Shown here in pieces: positions 41,331 to 53,600 of a DNA stretch of 64,000 nucleotides (its first letter is position 1; each line of letters begins with the position of its first letter). Under the pieces are notes generated by a model, which was not told where the DNA came from, searched no databases, and saw nothing but the letters and a program-made list of their open reading frames with translations. This DNA comes from Pseudomonadota bacterium (lineage in GTDB: Bacteria > Pseudomonadota > Gammaproteobacteria > Steroidobacterales > Steroidobacteraceae), in NCBI GenBank assembly GCA_021777555.1, contig JAJYDK010000009.1, positions 1-64,000 on the forward strand. Direction: 5' to 3'. The position numbers were made by a program, and so were the translations under genes.

Positions 41331-41341
41331 CCGTATAATCG
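41329..41341 (+). promoter_or_regulatory. Consensus -10 box before valS
   Basis: A perfect TATAAT occurs within CCGTATAATCG at the end of holC, about 40 bp before the valS ATG. The -35 region is poor. It would give valS its own promoter with a leader of roughly 40 nt; no T-box or other riboswitch was seen in it. Confidence 0.5.
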
Positions 41342-41383
41342 TCGGACATCCTGATTCAATCACCCGCAGCGATCCTTACATCC

Positions 41384-44164
41384 ATGGAAAAAGTGTACGC
41401 GCCGCACGCGCTCGAGCAGCGGATCTACGAGCGGTGGGAGAGGAACGGCTGGTTCGCCCCGAGCGGCCGCGGCACCTCTTTCTGCATCATGATCCCCCCG
41501 CCCAATGTGACCGGGACGCTGCACATGGGGCATGCGTTCAACCACACGCTCATGGACACCCTGACGCGTTATCACCGCATGCGGGGCGATGACACGCTGT
41601 GGCAGCCGGGCACCGATCATGCGGGCATCGCGACCCAGATGGTGGTCGAGCGGCAGCTCGAGGCGCAGGGCACGCGGCGCACGGATCTCGGCCGCGAGGC
41701 CTTCCTCGAGAAAGTCTGGCAGTGGAAGGCACACTCCGGCGGCGCCATGGCCGGCCAGATGCGCCGGCTCGGCGATTCGGTGGATTGGACGCGCGACCGT
41801 TTCACCATGGATGCGGGCCTGTCGCGGGCGGTGATCGAAGTGTTCGTGCGCCTGCACGAGGAGGGGCTGATCTACCGCGGCAAGCGCCTGGTCAACTGGG
41901 ATCCGGTGCTGCTCACGGCGTTGTCCGATCTCGAGGTGCAGAGCGAGGAGGAAGAAGGCCATCTGTGGCACCTCCGTTACCCCCTTGAGGACGGCTCGGG
42001 TCACGTGGTGGTCGCCACCACGCGGCCCGAAACCATGTTGGGTGACACCGCGGTGGCCGTCAATCCGGATGACGGGCGCTACAGGCACCTGGTCGGAAAG
42101 CAGCTGCGCCTGCCGCTCGCGGAGCGCTCCATCCCCATCATTGCCGACACGTATGTCGATGCCGCATTCGGCTCGGGCTGCGTGAAGATCACGCCGGCAC
42201 ACGACTTCAACGACTACGAGATCGGCAGCCGGCACGGACTCGCGCAGATCAACATCTTCACGCCCCGCGCCGCGCTCAACGACAACGTGCCGGAACGCTT
42301 CCGGGGTCTGGACCGTTTCGAGGCGAGGCAGCGCGTGCTCGCCGAGCTCGAGGCCGCCGGACTGCTCGAGCGGACCGAGAAACACAAGCTGGTGGTGCCG
42401 CGGGGGGATCGCTCAGGGGCCATCCTCGAGCCCTATCTCACCGATCAGTGGTATGTGAGGATCGCGCCGCTCGCCGAGCCCGCGATCGCGGCGGTCGAGA
42501 GCGGCCGCACCCGCTTCGTGCCGGAGAGCTGGGCCAGGACCTACTTCGAGTGGATGCGCAACATCAAGGACTGGTGCATCAGCCGCCAGTTGTGGTGGGG
42601 TCACCGCATCCCGGCGTGGTATGACGGCCAGGGCAATGTCTACGTGGGACGGAACGAAGCCGAGGTACGCGCCAGACACAACCTCACCCCCGATGACCCA
42701 CTGCGCCAGGACGAGGACGTGCTCGACACCTGGTTCTCCTCGGCGCTCTGGCCATTCTCCACCCTCGGCTGGCCGGACCCGACTCCCGAGCTCTCCCGGT
42801 ACTATCCGACGACGCTGCTCCTCACGGGCTTCGACATCATCTTCTTCTGGGTCGCCCGCATGATGATGATGGGCCTGAAGTTCATGGGCGATGTGCCGTT
42901 TCGCGACGTGTACATCCATGGCCTGATCCGCGACGAGCATGGCGAGAAGATGTCGAAGTCCAAGGGCAACGTCATCGACCCGCTCGACATCGTCGATGGC
43001 ATCGACCTCGAATCCCTGGTGGCCAAGCGCACCAGCGGCCTGATGCAGCCGCAGATGAAGGCCCGGATCGAGAAGAACACGCGCAAGGAGTATCCCGACG
43101 GCATCGCCCCCCACGGCACGGACGCGCTGCGCTTCACCTTCGCCGCCCTCGCCTCCCCGAGCCGCGACATCCGTTTCGACCTCGGGCGCGTGGCCGGCTA
43201 CCGCAACTTCTGCAACAAGCTGTGGAACGCGGCCCGTTTCGTGGCCATGGTGTGCGAAGACCCGGCGGGGGCCGCAGCCGCGGCGGGCGGACCCGTGGAG
43301 CTCTCGGTGGCCGACCGGTGGATCCGTTCGCGCTTCGGGCGGATGCTCGCCACGGTGGAAAAGTCGCTCACCGACTACCGCTTCGATTACGCCGCGAGCG
43401 CACTGTATGAGTTCACCTGGCACGAGTTCTGCGACTGGTACCTCGAGCTCACCAAGCCGGTGCTGCAATCGGGGTCGGCCACGGAGGCCGCCAAACGCGG
43501 CACCCGCGGCACTCTGGTGGACATTCTCGAAGCGCTGCAGCGCGCCCTGCACCCCATCATGCCCTTCATCACCGAGGAGATCTGGCAGCGCGCCGCGCCG
43601 CTCGCCGGCCGCGCCGGCCCCACGGTGATGCTGGCGCCCTACCCGCTGCCCGAAGCGTTCCCCGCGGACGAGGCGAGTGAGCGCGAAGTCGCCTGGATCC
43701 AGGCGCTCATCCTCGCGGTGCGCCAGATCCGCGGTGAGATGAACATCAACCCCTCCAAGCGCATCCCGGTGCTGCTGCAGGGCGCATCCGCCGAGGACCG
43801 TGCCTGTCTCGCAAGCCACCGGCCCTACCTCGAGCGACTGGCCGGCATCGACTCGATCACCGTGTTGGATGCAAACGAGACCGCGCCGCAGTCGGCCACC
43901 GCGCTCGTGGGCGAACTGACGGTGCTGGTGCCGATGGCCGGACTCATCGATGCGGGCGCCGAGGCGGATCGCCTGCACAAGCTCCTCGCCCGAGCCGAGG
44001 CGGACCTCGGCAAGGTCCGCGCTCGCCTCGCCAACCAGAGCTTCGTCGCCAACGCCCCCGCCGCGGTGGTCGAGACCGAACGGGCCCGCCAGGGCGAGCT
44101 CGAGCGCACCACCGCCAGCCTCACCACCCAGCTCGAGCGGGTGCGGGAGCTGCTCAAGCCCTAG
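41384..44164 (+). CDS. valS: Valyl-tRNA synthetase
   Basis: This is a class I tRNA synthetase of 926 residues. The HIGH-type motif is HMGH in [15 protein letters not shown] (about residues 41-55), the KMSKS motif lies in [10 protein letters not shown], and the editing domain sits between them. The C-terminal arm is a coiled coil ([20 protein letters not shown]). All domains are full length. It converges on prfC with a 30-bp gap. Confidence 0.97.
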   Translation: MEKVYAPHALEQRIYERWERNGWFAPSGRGTSFCIMIPPPNVTGTLHMGHAFNHTLMDTLTRYHRMRGDDTLWQPGTDHAGIATQMVVERQLEAQGTRRTDLGREAFLEKVWQWKAHSGGAMAGQMRRLGDSVDWTRDRFTMDAGLSRAVIEVFVRLHEEGLIYRGKRLVNWDPVLLTALSDLEVQSEEEEGHLWHLRYPLEDGSGHVVVATTRPETMLGDTAVAVNPDDGRYRHLVGKQLRLPLAERSIPIIADTYVDAAFGSGCVKITPAHDFNDYEIGSRHGLAQINIFTPRAALNDNVPERFRGLDRFEARQRVLAELEAAGLLERTEKHKLVVPRGDRSGAILEPYLTDQWYVRIAPLAEPAIAAVESGRTRFVPESWARTYFEWMRNIKDWCISRQLWWGHRIPAWYDGQGNVYVGRNEAEVRARHNLTPDDPLRQDEDVLDTWFSSALWPFSTLGWPDPTPELSRYYPTTLLLTGFDIIFFWVARMMMMGLKFMGDVPFRDVYIHGLIRDEHGEKMSKSKGNVIDPLDIVDGIDLESLVAKRTSGLMQPQMKARIEKNTRKEYPDGIAPHGTDALRFTFAALASPSRDIRFDLGRVAGYRNFCNKLWNAARFVAMVCEDPAGAAAAAGGPVELSVADRWIRSRFGRMLATVEKSLTDYRFDYAASALYEFTWHEFCDWYLELTKPVLQSGSATEAAKRGTRGTLVDILEALQRALHPIMPFITEEIWQRAAPLAGRAGPTVMLAPYPLPEAFPADEASEREVAWIQALILAVRQIRGEMNINPSKRIPVLLQGASAEDRACLASHRPYLERLAGIDSITVLDANETAPQSATALVGELTVLVPMAGLIDAGAEADRLHKLLARAEADLGKVRARLANQSFVANAPAAVVETERARQGELERTTASLTTQLERVRELLKP

Positions 44165-44194
44165 GTGGTCGATCTCGCGGCCGCTGCCGGCGCG

Positions 44195-45781
44195 CTATGC
44201 GGCGTGCTCGCGCGTCTCGCGGAAGGTGATGTCGGGCCAGCGCTCCAGCGTGAGCTGCAGGTTGACGCGCGAAGGAGCGAGGTAGACCGGAGCGCCGCTG
44301 TGATCCAGCGCGAGGTGCTCGTACGCGCGGCTGCGGAACTCCGCGAGCTTGCGCGGATCGGCGGCATCGATCCAGCGGGCGGTGTGCACGTTCACCGGCT
44401 CGAACACGCAGCTCACCCCGTACTCGTCCTGCAGGCGAAACGCCACCACCTCGAACTGCAGCGGACCGACCGCGCCGAGGATCTGGTCATTGTTGCGCAG
44501 CGGCTTGAACAGCTGCGTCGCCCCCTCCTCGCACAGCTGCGAGAGTCCCTTCTGCAGCGCCTTCATCTTCAGCGGATCCTTGAGCACCGCGCGCCGGAAG
44601 ATCTCGGGGGCGAAGTTGGGAATGCCGGTGAAGGCGAGCCGCTCACCCTCGGTGAAGGTATCCCCGATGTTGATCGTGCCGTGATTGTGCAGGCCGATGA
44701 TGTCTCCCGCGTAGGCCTCTTCGGCATGCTCGCGCTCGGAGGCCATGAAAGTGAGCGCATCGGCCACCCGCACCTCCTTGCCGAGCCGCGTGTGAAAGAG
44801 GCGCATGCCGCGCGTATAACGGCCCGAGCACAGGCGCATGAAAGCGATGCGATCGCGATGCCCCGGGTCCATGTTGGCCTGGATCTTGAACACGAAGCCG
44901 GTGAGCCGCTCCTCGAGCGGCTCGACCCGCCGCTCCCGCGCGATGCGCGCCAGGGGGCCGGGCGCATGGCGCGTGAAGGAGGCGAGCAGCTCCTCCACTC
45001 CGAAATTGTTGATGGCCGAGCCGAAGAACACCGGGGTCTGGCGGCCCGAGCGGTAGGCCTGCGGGTCGAAGACTTCGGTGGCGCCACGGACCAGCTCGAT
45101 CTCCTCGCGCACCGCGGCGAGATCCTCACCCAGGAACTCGCGCGCCTCGGGGCTCCCGAGCCCTTCGATGATCTGGTTCTCCCCCACCCGGCCGCGCTCG
45201 CCGGCGAGGTAGGCGTAGATCCGATCCTCGAGCAGGTGATAGATGCCGCGCAGGGCGCGTCCCATGCCGACCGGCCAGGTCACGGGCGCCGTGCGGATGC
45301 CGAGCACGCTCTCGATCTCATCGAGAAGCTCGATCGGCGCACGCCCCTCGCGATCGAGCTTGTTGATGAAGGTCATGATGGGCGTATCGCGCAGCCGGCA
45401 GACCTCCATCAACTTGATGGTGCGCTCCTCCACGCCCTTGGCGCAGTCGATCACCATCAGCGCCGAGTCCACGGCGGTGAGCGTGCGATAGGTGTCCTCC
45501 GAGAAGTCCTCGTGGCCCGGGGTGTCGAGCAGGTTCACGATGCAATCCCGGTACGGAAACTGCATCACCGAGGACGTCACGGAAATTCCACGCTGCTGCT
45601 CGAGACGCATCCAGTCGGAGGTGGCGTGGCGGGCCGCCTTGCGGCCCTTGACGGTGCCGGCCATCTGGATGGCGCCGCCGAACAGCAGCAGCTTCTCGGT
45701 GAGCGTGGTCTTGCCCGCATCGGGGTGCGAAATGATCGCAAACGTCCGCCGCCGGCGGATTTCGGCAGTCACATCAGTCAT
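44195..45781 (-). CDS. prfC: Peptide chain release factor 3
   Basis: RF3 is a translational GTPase that removes RF1/RF2 after termination. The 528-residue protein has the G1 loop [15 protein letters not shown], the switch II region [14 protein letters not shown] and the NKLDREGR G4 motif, followed by two beta-barrel domains. It is the last gene of a minus-strand run pssA - uracil-DNA glycosylase - rimI - prfC. Confidence 0.96.
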   Translation of the reverse strand: MTDVTAEIRRRRTFAIISHPDAGKTTLTEKLLLFGGAIQMAGTVKGRKAARHATSDWMRLEQQRGISVTSSVMQFPYRDCIVNLLDTPGHEDFSEDTYRTLTAVDSALMVIDCAKGVEERTIKLMEVCRLRDTPIMTFINKLDREGRAPIELLDEIESVLGIRTAPVTWPVGMGRALRGIYHLLEDRIYAYLAGERGRVGENQIIEGLGSPEAREFLGEDLAAVREEIELVRGATEVFDPQAYRSGRQTPVFFGSAINNFGVEELLASFTRHAPGPLARIARERRVEPLEERLTGFVFKIQANMDPGHRDRIAFMRLCSGRYTRGMRLFHTRLGKEVRVADALTFMASEREHAEEAYAGDIIGLHNHGTINIGDTFTEGERLAFTGIPNFAPEIFRRAVLKDPLKMKALQKGLSQLCEEGATQLFKPLRNNDQILGAVGPLQFEVVAFRLQDEYGVSCVFEPVNVHTARWIDAADPRKLAEFRSRAYEHLALDHSGAPVYLAPSRVNLQLTLERWPDITFRETREHAA

Positions 45782-45793
45782 TAAACGAAATGC

Positions 45794-46294
45794 TCAGCTA
45801 TTGGGGGCGCAGCGGGTGCGCAGGGTCAACTTCAGCACGCAGGCGTCCTCCCGGCCACCGGTCGCCTGGTAGTAGCCGCGGCGCATGCCGATCTGCTGGA
45901 AGCCGAGCGTGCGGTACAGGCGCAGCGCCGCGGCATTGGACGGGCGGACTTCGAGAAAGGCGTCCGTCATGCCCGCCGAGGCGCCGCGATCGAGCAGGTG
46001 TTCGAGCATATGACGGCCAAGCCCACGGCAACGGTATTTTTCGGCGATGCACAGATTGAGCACGTGCATCTCCCCTGCCCCCATGCTCATCACGCCGTAG
46101 CCTGCGACCTGGCTTTGCACCGCGAGCACGCGGCACACATACCCGACCCGCAGGCAGTCTCGGAATATACCCTCGCTCCACGGGAACGCATAGGACGCTC
46201 GCTCAATGGCGAACACATCCTCGAGATCCACCTCGGTCATCGCGCGGATCTGCGCCGTGGGGAGCGATTTGAGCAGCTCAGGTGCGGTCGCCAT
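45794..46294 (-). CDS. rimI: Ribosomal protein S18 alanine N-acetyltransferase
   Basis: This is a GNAT acetyltransferase of 166 residues. The acetyl-CoA loop is EKYRCRGLGRHMLEHLL, and the family C-terminal block is FLEVRPSNAAALRLYRTLGF with IGMRRGYYQ. RimI acetylates the N-terminus of S18. Its start overlaps the end of the glycosylase gene by 17 bp. An internal ATG (46240, MTEVDLEDVF) would also keep the domain and cannot be excluded. Confidence 0.9.
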   Translation of the reverse strand: MATAPELLKSLPTAQIRAMTEVDLEDVFAIERASYAFPWSEGIFRDCLRVGYVCRVLAVQSQVAGYGVMSMGAGEMHVLNLCIAEKYRCRGLGRHMLEHLLDRGASAGMTDAFLEVRPSNAAALRLYRTLGFQQIGMRRGYYQATGGREDACVLKLTLRTRCAPNS

Positions 46295-47006
46295 CGATCT
46301 GTGCCATCACGCCGCGTGCGAACTTCAGATCCTCCCACGCCTTGCGCTTATCCGCCGGCGAGCGCAGGAGATAAGCGGGATGATACGTCACCACGAGAGG
46401 CGTGTTGCGCTCCCCGAAATGATGCACGCCGCCGCGCAGCCGGGCGAGCGGCGCATCGCTCGAGAGCAGGGTCTGGGCGGCGATGCGGCCGACGGCGAGC
46501 AGCAGCTTCGGGCGCACCAGCTCAATCTGCCGGTGCAGGTAGGGCAGGCATGCGGCGACCTCCTCGGGCTTGGGGTCGCGATTGCCCGGCGGACGACTCT
46601 TCAGAATATTGGCGATATAGACGTTCGCGCCGCGGCTCAATCCAATCGCGCGCAGCATGGCATCGAGCAGCTGCCCGGCCCGGCCGACGAAGGGCTCCCC
46701 CCGCCGATCCTCCTCGGCGCCCGGCGCCTCCCCGATGACCATCCAGTTCGCCTCTCGGTTGCCGACCCCGAGAACGCCCTGGGTGCGGCTCTCATGCAGG
46801 GGGCACCTGGCGCAGTCGCGCACTTCGCTCCACAGGGCCTGCCACCTCGCGTCGACTGAATGGCCGTCCGAGGCGGTGGCGCCCGCATCCGCCGGGACCG
46901 GTACGGGCGCCGCCTCGGACTGCGGTCCCCCCTCGGGGGGGTGGCGCGGCACCCACAGCTCGATTCCGATCGCACGCAGGTACTCGGCGCGAGCCGCGCG
47001 GTCCAT
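46278..47006 (-). CDS. Family 4/5-type uracil-DNA glycosylase with altered Fe-S ligand
   Basis: The 242-residue protein removes uracil from DNA. Motif 1 is [19 protein letters not shown] and the second motif is TYHPAYLLR. In this family a [4Fe-4S] cluster is held by CxxC and by two further Cys 16 residues apart. Here the CxxC (Cys65, Cys68) and the last Cys (Cys153) are present, but the third position is Ser137, in LKSRPPGNR instead of the usual KCRPPGNR. I chose the ATG that overlaps the pssA stop codon (TGATG), with AGAGG upstream. A start 19 codons earlier is possible. rimI follows. Confidence 0.88.
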   Translation of the reverse strand: MDRAARAEYLRAIGIELWVPRHPPEGGPQSEAAPVPVPADAGATASDGHSVDARWQALWSEVRDCARCPLHESRTQGVLGVGNREANWMVIGEAPGAEEDRRGEPFVGRAGQLLDAMLRAIGLSRGANVYIANILKSRPPGNRDPKPEEVAACLPYLHRQIELVRPKLLLAVGRIAAQTLLSSDAPLARLRGGVHHFGERNTPLVVTYHPAYLLRSPADKRKAWEDLKFARGVMAQIDGDRT

Positions 47007-47848
47007 CAGCCACGCCTCTCGCGGAATGGCCTCCGGCGGCGCCGGAACCGACGCCAGATCCACACGATCGGCGCAGATAGCGCATAGATTCCGAATATTG
47101 CCAGCAGAAGCAGCGATGGATCGCTGGCGATCAGCACGATGGCCAGGAGCACCAGGAGCAGGTAGATGAAGCGGACCGGCCCCTCCAGATTGATCTTCTT
47201 GAAGCTGAAATAGCTGAACCGGCTGACCATGAGCGCACCGGCCAGCGCCGTGACGGTGAAGGCGATGATGAGTCCGGTGAGTCCGGGCTCATGCCACTGG
47301 CTGGAGAGCCAGATGAACCCCGCGACCGTCGCTGCGGCGGACGGGCTCGGCAGCCCCTCGAAGTAGCGCTTGTCCACCACGGTGGTGCGAACATTGAACC
47401 GCGCGAGCCGCAGGGCGGCCGAGGCGGCGTAGAAAAAGCACGCGAGCCACCCGAAACGCCCCCAGGCCCGGCCGTACTCGGCGATCCGGACCACGCCCCA
47501 CTGGTAGGCGACGATGGCCGGGGCGAGGCCGAAGGCGACCATGTCGGAAAGACTGTCGTATTCCTTGCCGAAGGCGGTCTCGGTATGGGTCAGACGGGCG
47601 ATCCGTCCATCGAGCGAATCGAAAATCATCGCGATGAACACCGCCATGCCGGCGGGCGCGAAGTGCTTGTCGATGGCCGCGACGATGGCATAGAACCCCG
47701 AGAACAGGGTGCCGGTGGTCAGCAGGTTCGGCAGCAGATAAATGCCCCTGCGCGGGTTCGGGGTGTGCTCGCCCCCGGCCTCAGGCGGGGCGCTCGTCGA
47801 ATTAGGGCTTGCGGACATGTCGGGGGCTTCCGGTCGGCGGAACATCAC
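47006..47848 (-). CDS. pssA: CDP-diacylglycerol--serine O-phosphatidyltransferase
   Basis: This is a membrane-bound enzyme that makes phosphatidylserine, the precursor of phosphatidylethanolamine. The CDP-alcohol phosphotransferase motif appears as [20 protein letters not shown] followed by [12 protein letters not shown] (D-x2-DG-x2-AR-...-G-x3-D-x3-D). About eight helices are predicted, starting at [19 protein letters not shown]. The length is 280 residues from the first ATG. An ATG ten codons later (47818), preceded by GGAAG, may be the true start. Confidence 0.93.
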   Translation of the reverse strand: MMFRRPEAPDMSASPNSTSAPPEAGGEHTPNPRRGIYLLPNLLTTGTLFSGFYAIVAAIDKHFAPAGMAVFIAMIFDSLDGRIARLTHTETAFGKEYDSLSDMVAFGLAPAIVAYQWGVVRIAEYGRAWGRFGWLACFFYAASAALRLARFNVRTTVVDKRYFEGLPSPSAAATVAGFIWLSSQWHEPGLTGLIIAFTVTALAGALMVSRFSYFSFKKINLEGPVRFIYLLLVLLAIVLIASDPSLLLLAIFGIYALSAPIVWIWRRFRRRRRPFRERRG

Positions 47849-47922
47849 GCGCCGCGGCGCATCTTAGCAGCTCGCGCTCTCCTGTTATGATGGCGGCTTC
47901 TTTGTCCCACAAGACCCGCGCC

Positions 47923-49635
47923 ATGAGGCTTTCGCAGTATCCCATCCAGACCACCAAGGAAACCCCGGCCGAGGCTGAGATCGTCAGCCACCAGCTCATG
48001 CTGCGCGCGGGACTCATCCGCCGCCTCTCCTCGGGCCTGTACAGCTGGCTGCCGATGGGCCTGCGGACCCTGCGCAAGGCCGAGGCCATCATCCGCGAGG
48101 AGATGAACCGGGCGGGCGCCCTCGAGCTGCTGATGCCCGTGGTCCAGCCGGCGGAGCTGTGGCAGGAATCCGGCCGCTGGAAGGAATACGGCCCGGAGCT
48201 GCTGCGCCTGAAGGACCGCCACCAGCGCGACTTCGTCGCGGGCCCCACGCACGAGGAGGTCATCACCGACATCGCGCGCCGGGAGCTCAAGAGCTACCGC
48301 CAGCTCCCGGTGAACTTCTATCAGGTCCAGACCAAATTCCGCGACGAGATCCGGCCGCGTTTCGGGGTGATGCGCGCACGCGAGTTCATCATGAAGGACG
48401 CCTACTCCTTCCACGCCGATGCGGCCTCGCTCGAGCAGGGCTACCGTCTCATGCACGAGGCCTACACTCGGATCTTCACCCGCATGGGGCTGCAATTTCG
48501 CGCCGTGAAGGCCGACTCCGGCCCGATCGGCGGCGACGTCTCGCAGGAGTTCCATGTGCTCGCCGCCTCGGGCGAGGACGCCATCGTGTTCTCGGACGCG
48601 GACGAATACGCCGCCAACATGGAGGCCGCCGCCGCCCTGCCCCCGCGTGAGCCGCGCCCGGCGCCCCGCGAATCACTGGCCAGGATTGCGACGCCGGGGG
48701 CCAAGACCATCGAGGCGCTGGCGGGGCTGCTGAAGATCGAGCCCTCGCGCTGCCTGAAGACACTGCTCGTCGAGGGCGAGGGCGAGAATGAGGTCGTGGC
48801 GCTGCTCGTCCGGGGCGATCACGAGTTGAATGCCACCAAGGCGCAGCGGCTGCCCGGAGTGGCGAGCCCGTTTCGCATGGCGGACGCCGAGCGCATCCAG
48901 CGTGCCACCGGAGCGCAGGTCGGGTACATCGGCCCGCTCGGTCTCAAGTGCCGCATCTATGCGGACCATGCCGCCCTCGCGGTCGCCGATTTCGTCTGCG
49001 GCGCCAACGAGAAGGACATGCACCTCACGGGGGTCAACTGGGACCGCGACGTGCAGGGCTACGTTGCCGCGGACATCCGCAATGTCGTCGAAGGCGATCC
49101 GAGCCCGAGCGGCAAGGGCGCACTCAAGCTTGCCCGCGGCATCGAGGTCGGCCACATCTTCCAGCTCGGCCGCAAGTACAGCGAAAAGATGCACGCCGCG
49201 GTGCTCGATGAATCGGGCCAGGAAGTCACCGTCCACATGGGCTGCTACGGCATCGGTGTGACGCGCGTCGTGGCGGCGGCCATCGAGCAGAACCATGATG
49301 AGCGCGGCATCCTCTGGCCGGAGCCGCTGGCGCCGTTCAAGGTCGTATTGGTGGCCCTCGGCCAGCAGAAATCCGCCGAGGTGCGCGAGCGGGCCGAGCG
49401 ACTCTATGCCGAGCTCACCGGCGCGGGCATCGAAGTCCTCTTCGATGATCGCGACGCGCGTCCCGGCGTGAAGTTCGCCGACGCGGAGCTGCTTGGTATC
49501 CCGCACCGGCTGGTCGTCGCCGAGCGTGGCCTGGCGGCGGGCCGGCTCGAGTACCGGCACCGCAGAGACAGCGAGAGTGTGGAGTTTCCCGTTGATGAGG
49601 CGCTCGCATTCCTCAAGGACCGTCTGGGCCGCTAA
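47923..49635 (+). CDS. proS: Prolyl-tRNA synthetase
   Basis: This is a class II synthetase of 570 residues of the bacterial type, with an inserted editing domain (about 225-405). Motif 2 is [17 protein letters not shown], and motif 3 is [17 protein letters not shown]. The C-terminal anticodon-binding domain starts around residue 475. The start [19 protein letters not shown] aligns with E. coli ProS, so the longer upstream frame is rejected. TATGAT about 30 bp upstream is a likely -10. The 3' end overlaps the transglycosylase gene. Confidence 0.96.
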   Translation: MRLSQYPIQTTKETPAEAEIVSHQLMLRAGLIRRLSSGLYSWLPMGLRTLRKAEAIIREEMNRAGALELLMPVVQPAELWQESGRWKEYGPELLRLKDRHQRDFVAGPTHEEVITDIARRELKSYRQLPVNFYQVQTKFRDEIRPRFGVMRAREFIMKDAYSFHADAASLEQGYRLMHEAYTRIFTRMGLQFRAVKADSGPIGGDVSQEFHVLAASGEDAIVFSDADEYAANMEAAAALPPREPRPAPRESLARIATPGAKTIEALAGLLKIEPSRCLKTLLVEGEGENEVVALLVRGDHELNATKAQRLPGVASPFRMADAERIQRATGAQVGYIGPLGLKCRIYADHAALAVADFVCGANEKDMHLTGVNWDRDVQGYVAADIRNVVEGDPSPSGKGALKLARGIEVGHIFQLGRKYSEKMHAAVLDESGQEVTVHMGCYGIGVTRVVAAAIEQNHDERGILWPEPLAPFKVVLVALGQQKSAEVRERAERLYAELTGAGIEVLFDDRDARPGVKFADAELLGIPHRLVVAERGLAAGRLEYRHRRDSESVEFPVDEALAFLKDRLGR

Positions 49636-50248
49636 GCCGGCCCGGCTCGCCCTCGCAACGCTGACTCTGGCCCTGCTCGGCGCCGGCTGGGCCGCACCCG
49701 CTCACGCCTACGGCCAGCGCGATCCGGCGCTCGCGCCCATCGTCAAGAAGGCGATCTCGCACGCGCAATGCTTCATGGACCGCTTCGATGCCGCGGTGTG
49801 GTACACCCTCATGGAGCCGCGGCTCGTACGATACGTGCCGAAGCCCGCCGAGCGGTTGAGCATCCTGAAGCAGGTGTACTGCGTGACGCACGAGCCCGGC
49901 GCGGCGCGGCTGCCGCCGGGGTTGGTGCTGGCCGTCATGCAGGTCGAGAGCGATTTCAACCGCTGGGCGGTCTCATCGAGCGGCGCGGTGGGACTGATGC
50001 AGGTGATGCCCTTCTGGCCGGAACACCTGGGGATGAAGGGCTACCAGCTGGTGGGCGTCGCGCCCAACATCCGCATGGGCTGCGCGATCCTGCGCTACTA
50101 CCTCGGCGTCACCCACGACAACGTGCGGCTCGCGCTGGAAGAGTACAACGGCAGCGTGGGGCATCATCATTACCCCGATCGCGTGCTCATCGCCTGGGAG
50201 AACTGGAACGGCGCGGACGATCTGGGTTTCGCCGACGCGAAACGTTAG
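49595..50248 (+). CDS. Lytic transglycosylase (SLT domain)
   Basis: The 217-residue protein has a signal peptide ([21 protein letters not shown], about 18-38) and a C-terminal SLT domain with the catalytic Glu in [20 protein letters not shown] and the block [14 protein letters not shown]. The YNGS segment appears as LEEYNGSVG. It cleaves peptidoglycan strands in the periplasm. The ATG lies inside the end of proS (41-bp overlap) with GGAG ten bases upstream. It converges on acyP with a four-base overlap. Confidence 0.9.
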   Translation: MRRSHSSRTVWAAKPARLALATLTLALLGAGWAAPAHAYGQRDPALAPIVKKAISHAQCFMDRFDAAVWYTLMEPRLVRYVPKPAERLSILKQVYCVTHEPGAARLPPGLVLAVMQVESDFNRWAVSSSGAVGLMQVMPFWPEHLGMKGYQLVGVAPNIRMGCAILRYYLGVTHDNVRLALEEYNGSVGHHHYPDRVLIAWENWNGADDLGFADAKR

Positions 50249-50520
50249 CGGGCGTGGAATCCCACCGGTGGCTCGCGCAGGTGCTGGGGCGCCTCGGCCA
50301 CCTCCACCGCGGCGACCTTGGAGGCCGTAGAGCCCGTCCACAACCACTCGACGAACGCGCTCACCGCCACCTCTTCCCCGCAGACGAGCACCTCCACGCG
50401 CCCGTCCAGGAGGTTCTTCGCATAACCGTGCACGCCGAGCTCGGCCGCACGATGGGCGCACGTGGCCCGATAAAACACGCCCTGGACACGGCCGGACACC
50501 AGGCACTTCTTGCAGACCAT
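50245..50520 (-). CDS. acyP: Acylphosphatase
   Basis: The 91-residue protein has the phosphate loop GRVQGVFYR with the catalytic Arg, and the catalytic Asn in GYAKNLLDGRVEVL. It hydrolyses acyl phosphates in the cytoplasm. It is divergent from wrbA across only 28 bp. TATATT ends seven bases before its ATG and no Shine-Dalgarno site is present. Confidence 0.93.
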   Translation of the reverse strand: MVCKKCLVSGRVQGVFYRATCAHRAAELGVHGYAKNLLDGRVEVLVCGEEVAVSAFVEWLWTGSTASKVAAVEVAEAPQHLREPPVGFHAR

Positions 50521-50539
50521 GGAGAGAAATATACCCTAG

Positions 50540-51142
<603 letters not shown>

Positions 51143-51150
51143 TCCGCCGT

Positions 51151-51846
51151 CTAACGCGGCTCGAGCCGCGCCAACACCTCGCGGATGAACGGCACCGTCA
51201 GGCGCCGCTGGGCGGCGAGGGCCGCCTCATCGAGCGTATCGAGCAACCCATAGAGCCGGCGCATGTCGCGCGGAAACCGCCGCTGAAGCCAGCGCACCGT
51301 CTCCTGAGGCAGCTCGAGCCCGCGCAGCCGCGCGCGCAGCTGCAGCGCCTGGTGCTGCTCGCTCTCATCGAGCGGGCGCAGCTGAAAGACCGCCGCGGCC
51401 GCGCACCTCGAGGCGAGATCCGGGAGCGACCACCCGAGCAGCGCCGGCGGTACGCGCGCGGCGAGCAGCAGCGACCCGCCGCTCTCGGCGAACTCCCGCA
51501 GCACGGTAAAGAGCGCCCGCTCCCATTCCCGGCGGCCCACCACGCTCTCGAGATCATCGACGCACAGACAGCTGAGTTGCGGCAGGCCCTCGAGCACCTC
51601 CACACCGAGCGCGGCGAGCTCACCCAGCGGCACGAAGCCGCTGCGCCGCGACTGCCCGGCGGCCGCGCAGACGGCCTGCAGCAGATGGGTCTTGCCGGAG
51701 CCCTCCGCGCCGCAGAGCCAGGTGAGGCCCGCCTCCCCGGCCGCGGCCCGGCGCGCATGCTCCAAGGCCTGCGCGTTGCCCGCGGGCAGGAAGCTCTCGA
51801 ATACGGCCCGGTCGGGGAGTCGGACCCCAAGCGGAAGCTGATGCAT
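51151..51846 (-). CDS. hda: DnaA regulatory inactivator Hda
   Basis: Hda is a DnaA-like AAA+ protein that, with the sliding clamp, triggers ATP hydrolysis on DnaA after initiation. The 231-residue product has an N-terminal clamp-binding-like QLPLGVRL, Walker A CGAEGSGKTHLLQAV, Walker B LSCLCVDDLE and the DnaA-type sensor region. No DNA-binding domain IV is present, as expected. It is the last gene after DUF2066 and the pgsA-like gene, in the usual order. Confidence 0.92.
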   Translation of the reverse strand: MHQLPLGVRLPDRAVFESFLPAGNAQALEHARRAAAGEAGLTWLCGAEGSGKTHLLQAVCAAAGQSRRSGFVPLGELAALGVEVLEGLPQLSCLCVDDLESVVGRREWERALFTVLREFAESGGSLLLAARVPPALLGWSLPDLASRCAAAAVFQLRPLDESEQHQALQLRARLRGLELPQETVRWLQRRFPRDMRRLYGLLDTLDEAALAAQRRLTVPFIREVLARLEPR

Positions 51847-51855
51847 GCGCGCGCC

Positions 51856-52413
51856 TCAGCCCGCCCGCGCCCGCTGCGGCGCCACCCAGGCCCTGCGAGT
51901 GAAGGTCGCAACGTAGTCGAGCCCCGAGAGGGCCGTGGTCAGGAGCACGATGAGCGCCAACGCACGCAGCACTCCGGTCGGCGGGAAGAGAAATGCCGCC
52001 CCGAGCATGACCGCGGCGAGATACAGCAGCTGGGTCCCGGTGTTGACCTTGCTGATGAGGGTCGGACGGCCGCGCAGCGGCCCGAACCACAGACGGTAGA
52101 TGAGCGCGCCGAGGGCGATCATGACATCGCGCGCCACCGCCGCGGCGGTCACCCACCAGGGCACCAGGTCGAGCCAGGCGGACTCCACGAACACGATGAC
52201 CAGCAACAGCTTGTCCGCCGCCGGATCCAACACCTTGCCGAGCTCGGAGGTCCAGTTGTAGCGCTTGGCGAGAAACCCGTCCAGGCCGTCGGAGACCGCC
52301 GCGATCACGAACAGGACGAGCGCCAGATCGTAGCGCCCCGAGCGCAGCAGGCTCGCGATCGGCCAGATCAGCGCCAGGCGGACCAGACAGATGAGATTGG
52401 GAATGTGCCGCAC
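51856..52413 (-). CDS. CDP-alcohol phosphatidyltransferase, PgsA-like
   Basis: The 185-residue membrane protein has the family motif DGLDGFLAKRYNWTSELGK followed by VLDPAADK (D-x2-DG-x2-A-x-R pattern, Lys replacing the first part of AR as in many PgsA-like proteins). About five helices are predicted. It probably makes phosphatidylglycerophosphate or a related lipid in the inner membrane. The short length and position next to hda match a second PgsA-like gene common in Gammaproteobacteria. The substrate is inferred. Confidence 0.87.
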   Translation of the reverse strand: MRHIPNLICLVRLALIWPIASLLRSGRYDLALVLFVIAAVSDGLDGFLAKRYNWTSELGKVLDPAADKLLLVIVFVESAWLDLVPWWVTAAAVARDVMIALGALIYRLWFGPLRGRPTLISKVNTGTQLLYLAAVMLGAAFLFPPTGVLRALALIVLLTTALSGLDYVATFTRRAWVAPQRARAG

Positions 52414-52416
52414 GGC

Positions 52417-53577
52417 TCAGTGCGCGGCGGGTGTGGTCGCCGGCGGTGTCGCGGGTGGCGCCGCGGCGGCCGGGCCCGGAAGGTAGCGGTACACGAGCGC
52501 CCCGTCTTCCGCCTGCCCCTGCGCGGGCGAGAAATGCGGCGAGGTGGCGAGCATGCGGGCCACCGTCGCCGAGCCCCCCTCGGCCCGCAGATCGAATACG
52601 GCGGTGTTGCCACGAACCTCGCTGACGCCGGCGCGGCTCACCCCCGGCATCGCTTGGAGCATCAGCTCGATGTGGGCGTAATCCGCCAGGCTCGAAACCC
52701 CTTCGATCCGCACCCTCGCCTCACTCAGGCCATCGCCTCCCGAAACGGCGGGCGGCGCGAGCAGATCCACCGTGCCGTCTATCCCGGCGGTGAGCGGGCC
52801 GGTGAAGCTGCGGCGCAGGAACGGAGTGATCAACGTCCATTGCCACTGAGGCGCGTCGGACGGGACGGAAGGTGGCGGAGCACCGCTGCCCTGCCCCGGG
52901 GGCGCGGACACGGCGGGCGGGCCGGCGGCCTGGGGTGCTCCATTCGCCGCCTGCTGAGGCGTCGATGCAGGGGCTGCGGCGGGCGCCGGCGGCTGACCGA
53001 CGAGCAGCTGCTCCGCCCCGAAGCGGTGCACGAGCGCGAGCAGAGCGTTCTGCGCGAGGAGCTGGCCACTGGAATCGGTGACCGGCAGCGGCATGATGCT
53101 GATGGGCAGGCCTCGGGCCTGGGCGGCCTGCTCCAGAGCGGCGTGATCGGCCTCGTAGTCGGCCTGGTCGGGCATGGGACTCAGCACGATGAGCGTGAAG
53201 GGGCGGTCGGCGCTCCAGACGCTGCGTCCGAGGCCAGTGATCGCGCGGTCGACCTCCGCTCCGTTGAACGCCACCTGCAGCTCCCCTTGCGGACCGCGCT
53301 GGTAGTTCACGACGTACTTCGGCGCCTGGGCCACGAGCGATGCGAACACCGGATCGGTGGCCGATTCCGGGTGGCCGGTGGCCCGCACCAATGCGGCGCG
53401 CATCGCCTGTTGCAGCGCCGGCGCGGACTGGCCGCTCACGTCGACCACGAATACCGGGACGCGGCGGGCCGCCCGGCACAGGACCGGCAGCGCGGCACAG
53501 GAGAGAACCAGAAGGGCGAGCCGGAGAGGACGGAGGGCGGTGGGCTTGGCGGCTGGCATCCGATCGAGTGTTTGCAT
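52417..53577 (-). CDS. DUF2066 domain protein, periplasmic
   Basis: The 386-residue protein has a signal-like N-terminus ([19 protein letters not shown]) and the DUF2066 region (about 35-180; [20 protein letters not shown]). A Pro/Ala-rich linker lies around 195-240, followed by a second conserved region to the end. Its function is unknown. The gene is nearly always beside purM and hda in this group, as here. I chose the ATG 12 codons into the frame, because the longer version would cover the predicted -10 box. The ribosome site is weak (GGCGGG). Confidence 0.78.
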   Translation of the reverse strand: MQTLDRMPAAKPTALRPLRLALLVLSCAALPVLCRAARRVPVFVVDVSGQSAPALQQAMRAALVRATGHPESATDPVFASLVAQAPKYVVNYQRGPQGELQVAFNGAEVDRAITGLGRSVWSADRPFTLIVLSPMPDQADYEADHAALEQAAQARGLPISIMPLPVTDSSGQLLAQNALLALVHRFGAEQLLVGQPPAPAAAPASTPQQAANGAPQAAGPPAVSAPPGQGSGAPPPSVPSDAPQWQWTLITPFLRRSFTGPLTAGIDGTVDLLAPPAVSGGDGLSEARVRIEGVSSLADYAHIELMLQAMPGVSRAGVSEVRGNTAVFDLRAEGGSATVARMLATSPHFSPAQGQAEDGALVYRYLPGPAAAAPPATPPATTPAAH

Positions 53578-53600
53578 CCCGCCACGGCGCCGGGCGGAAA

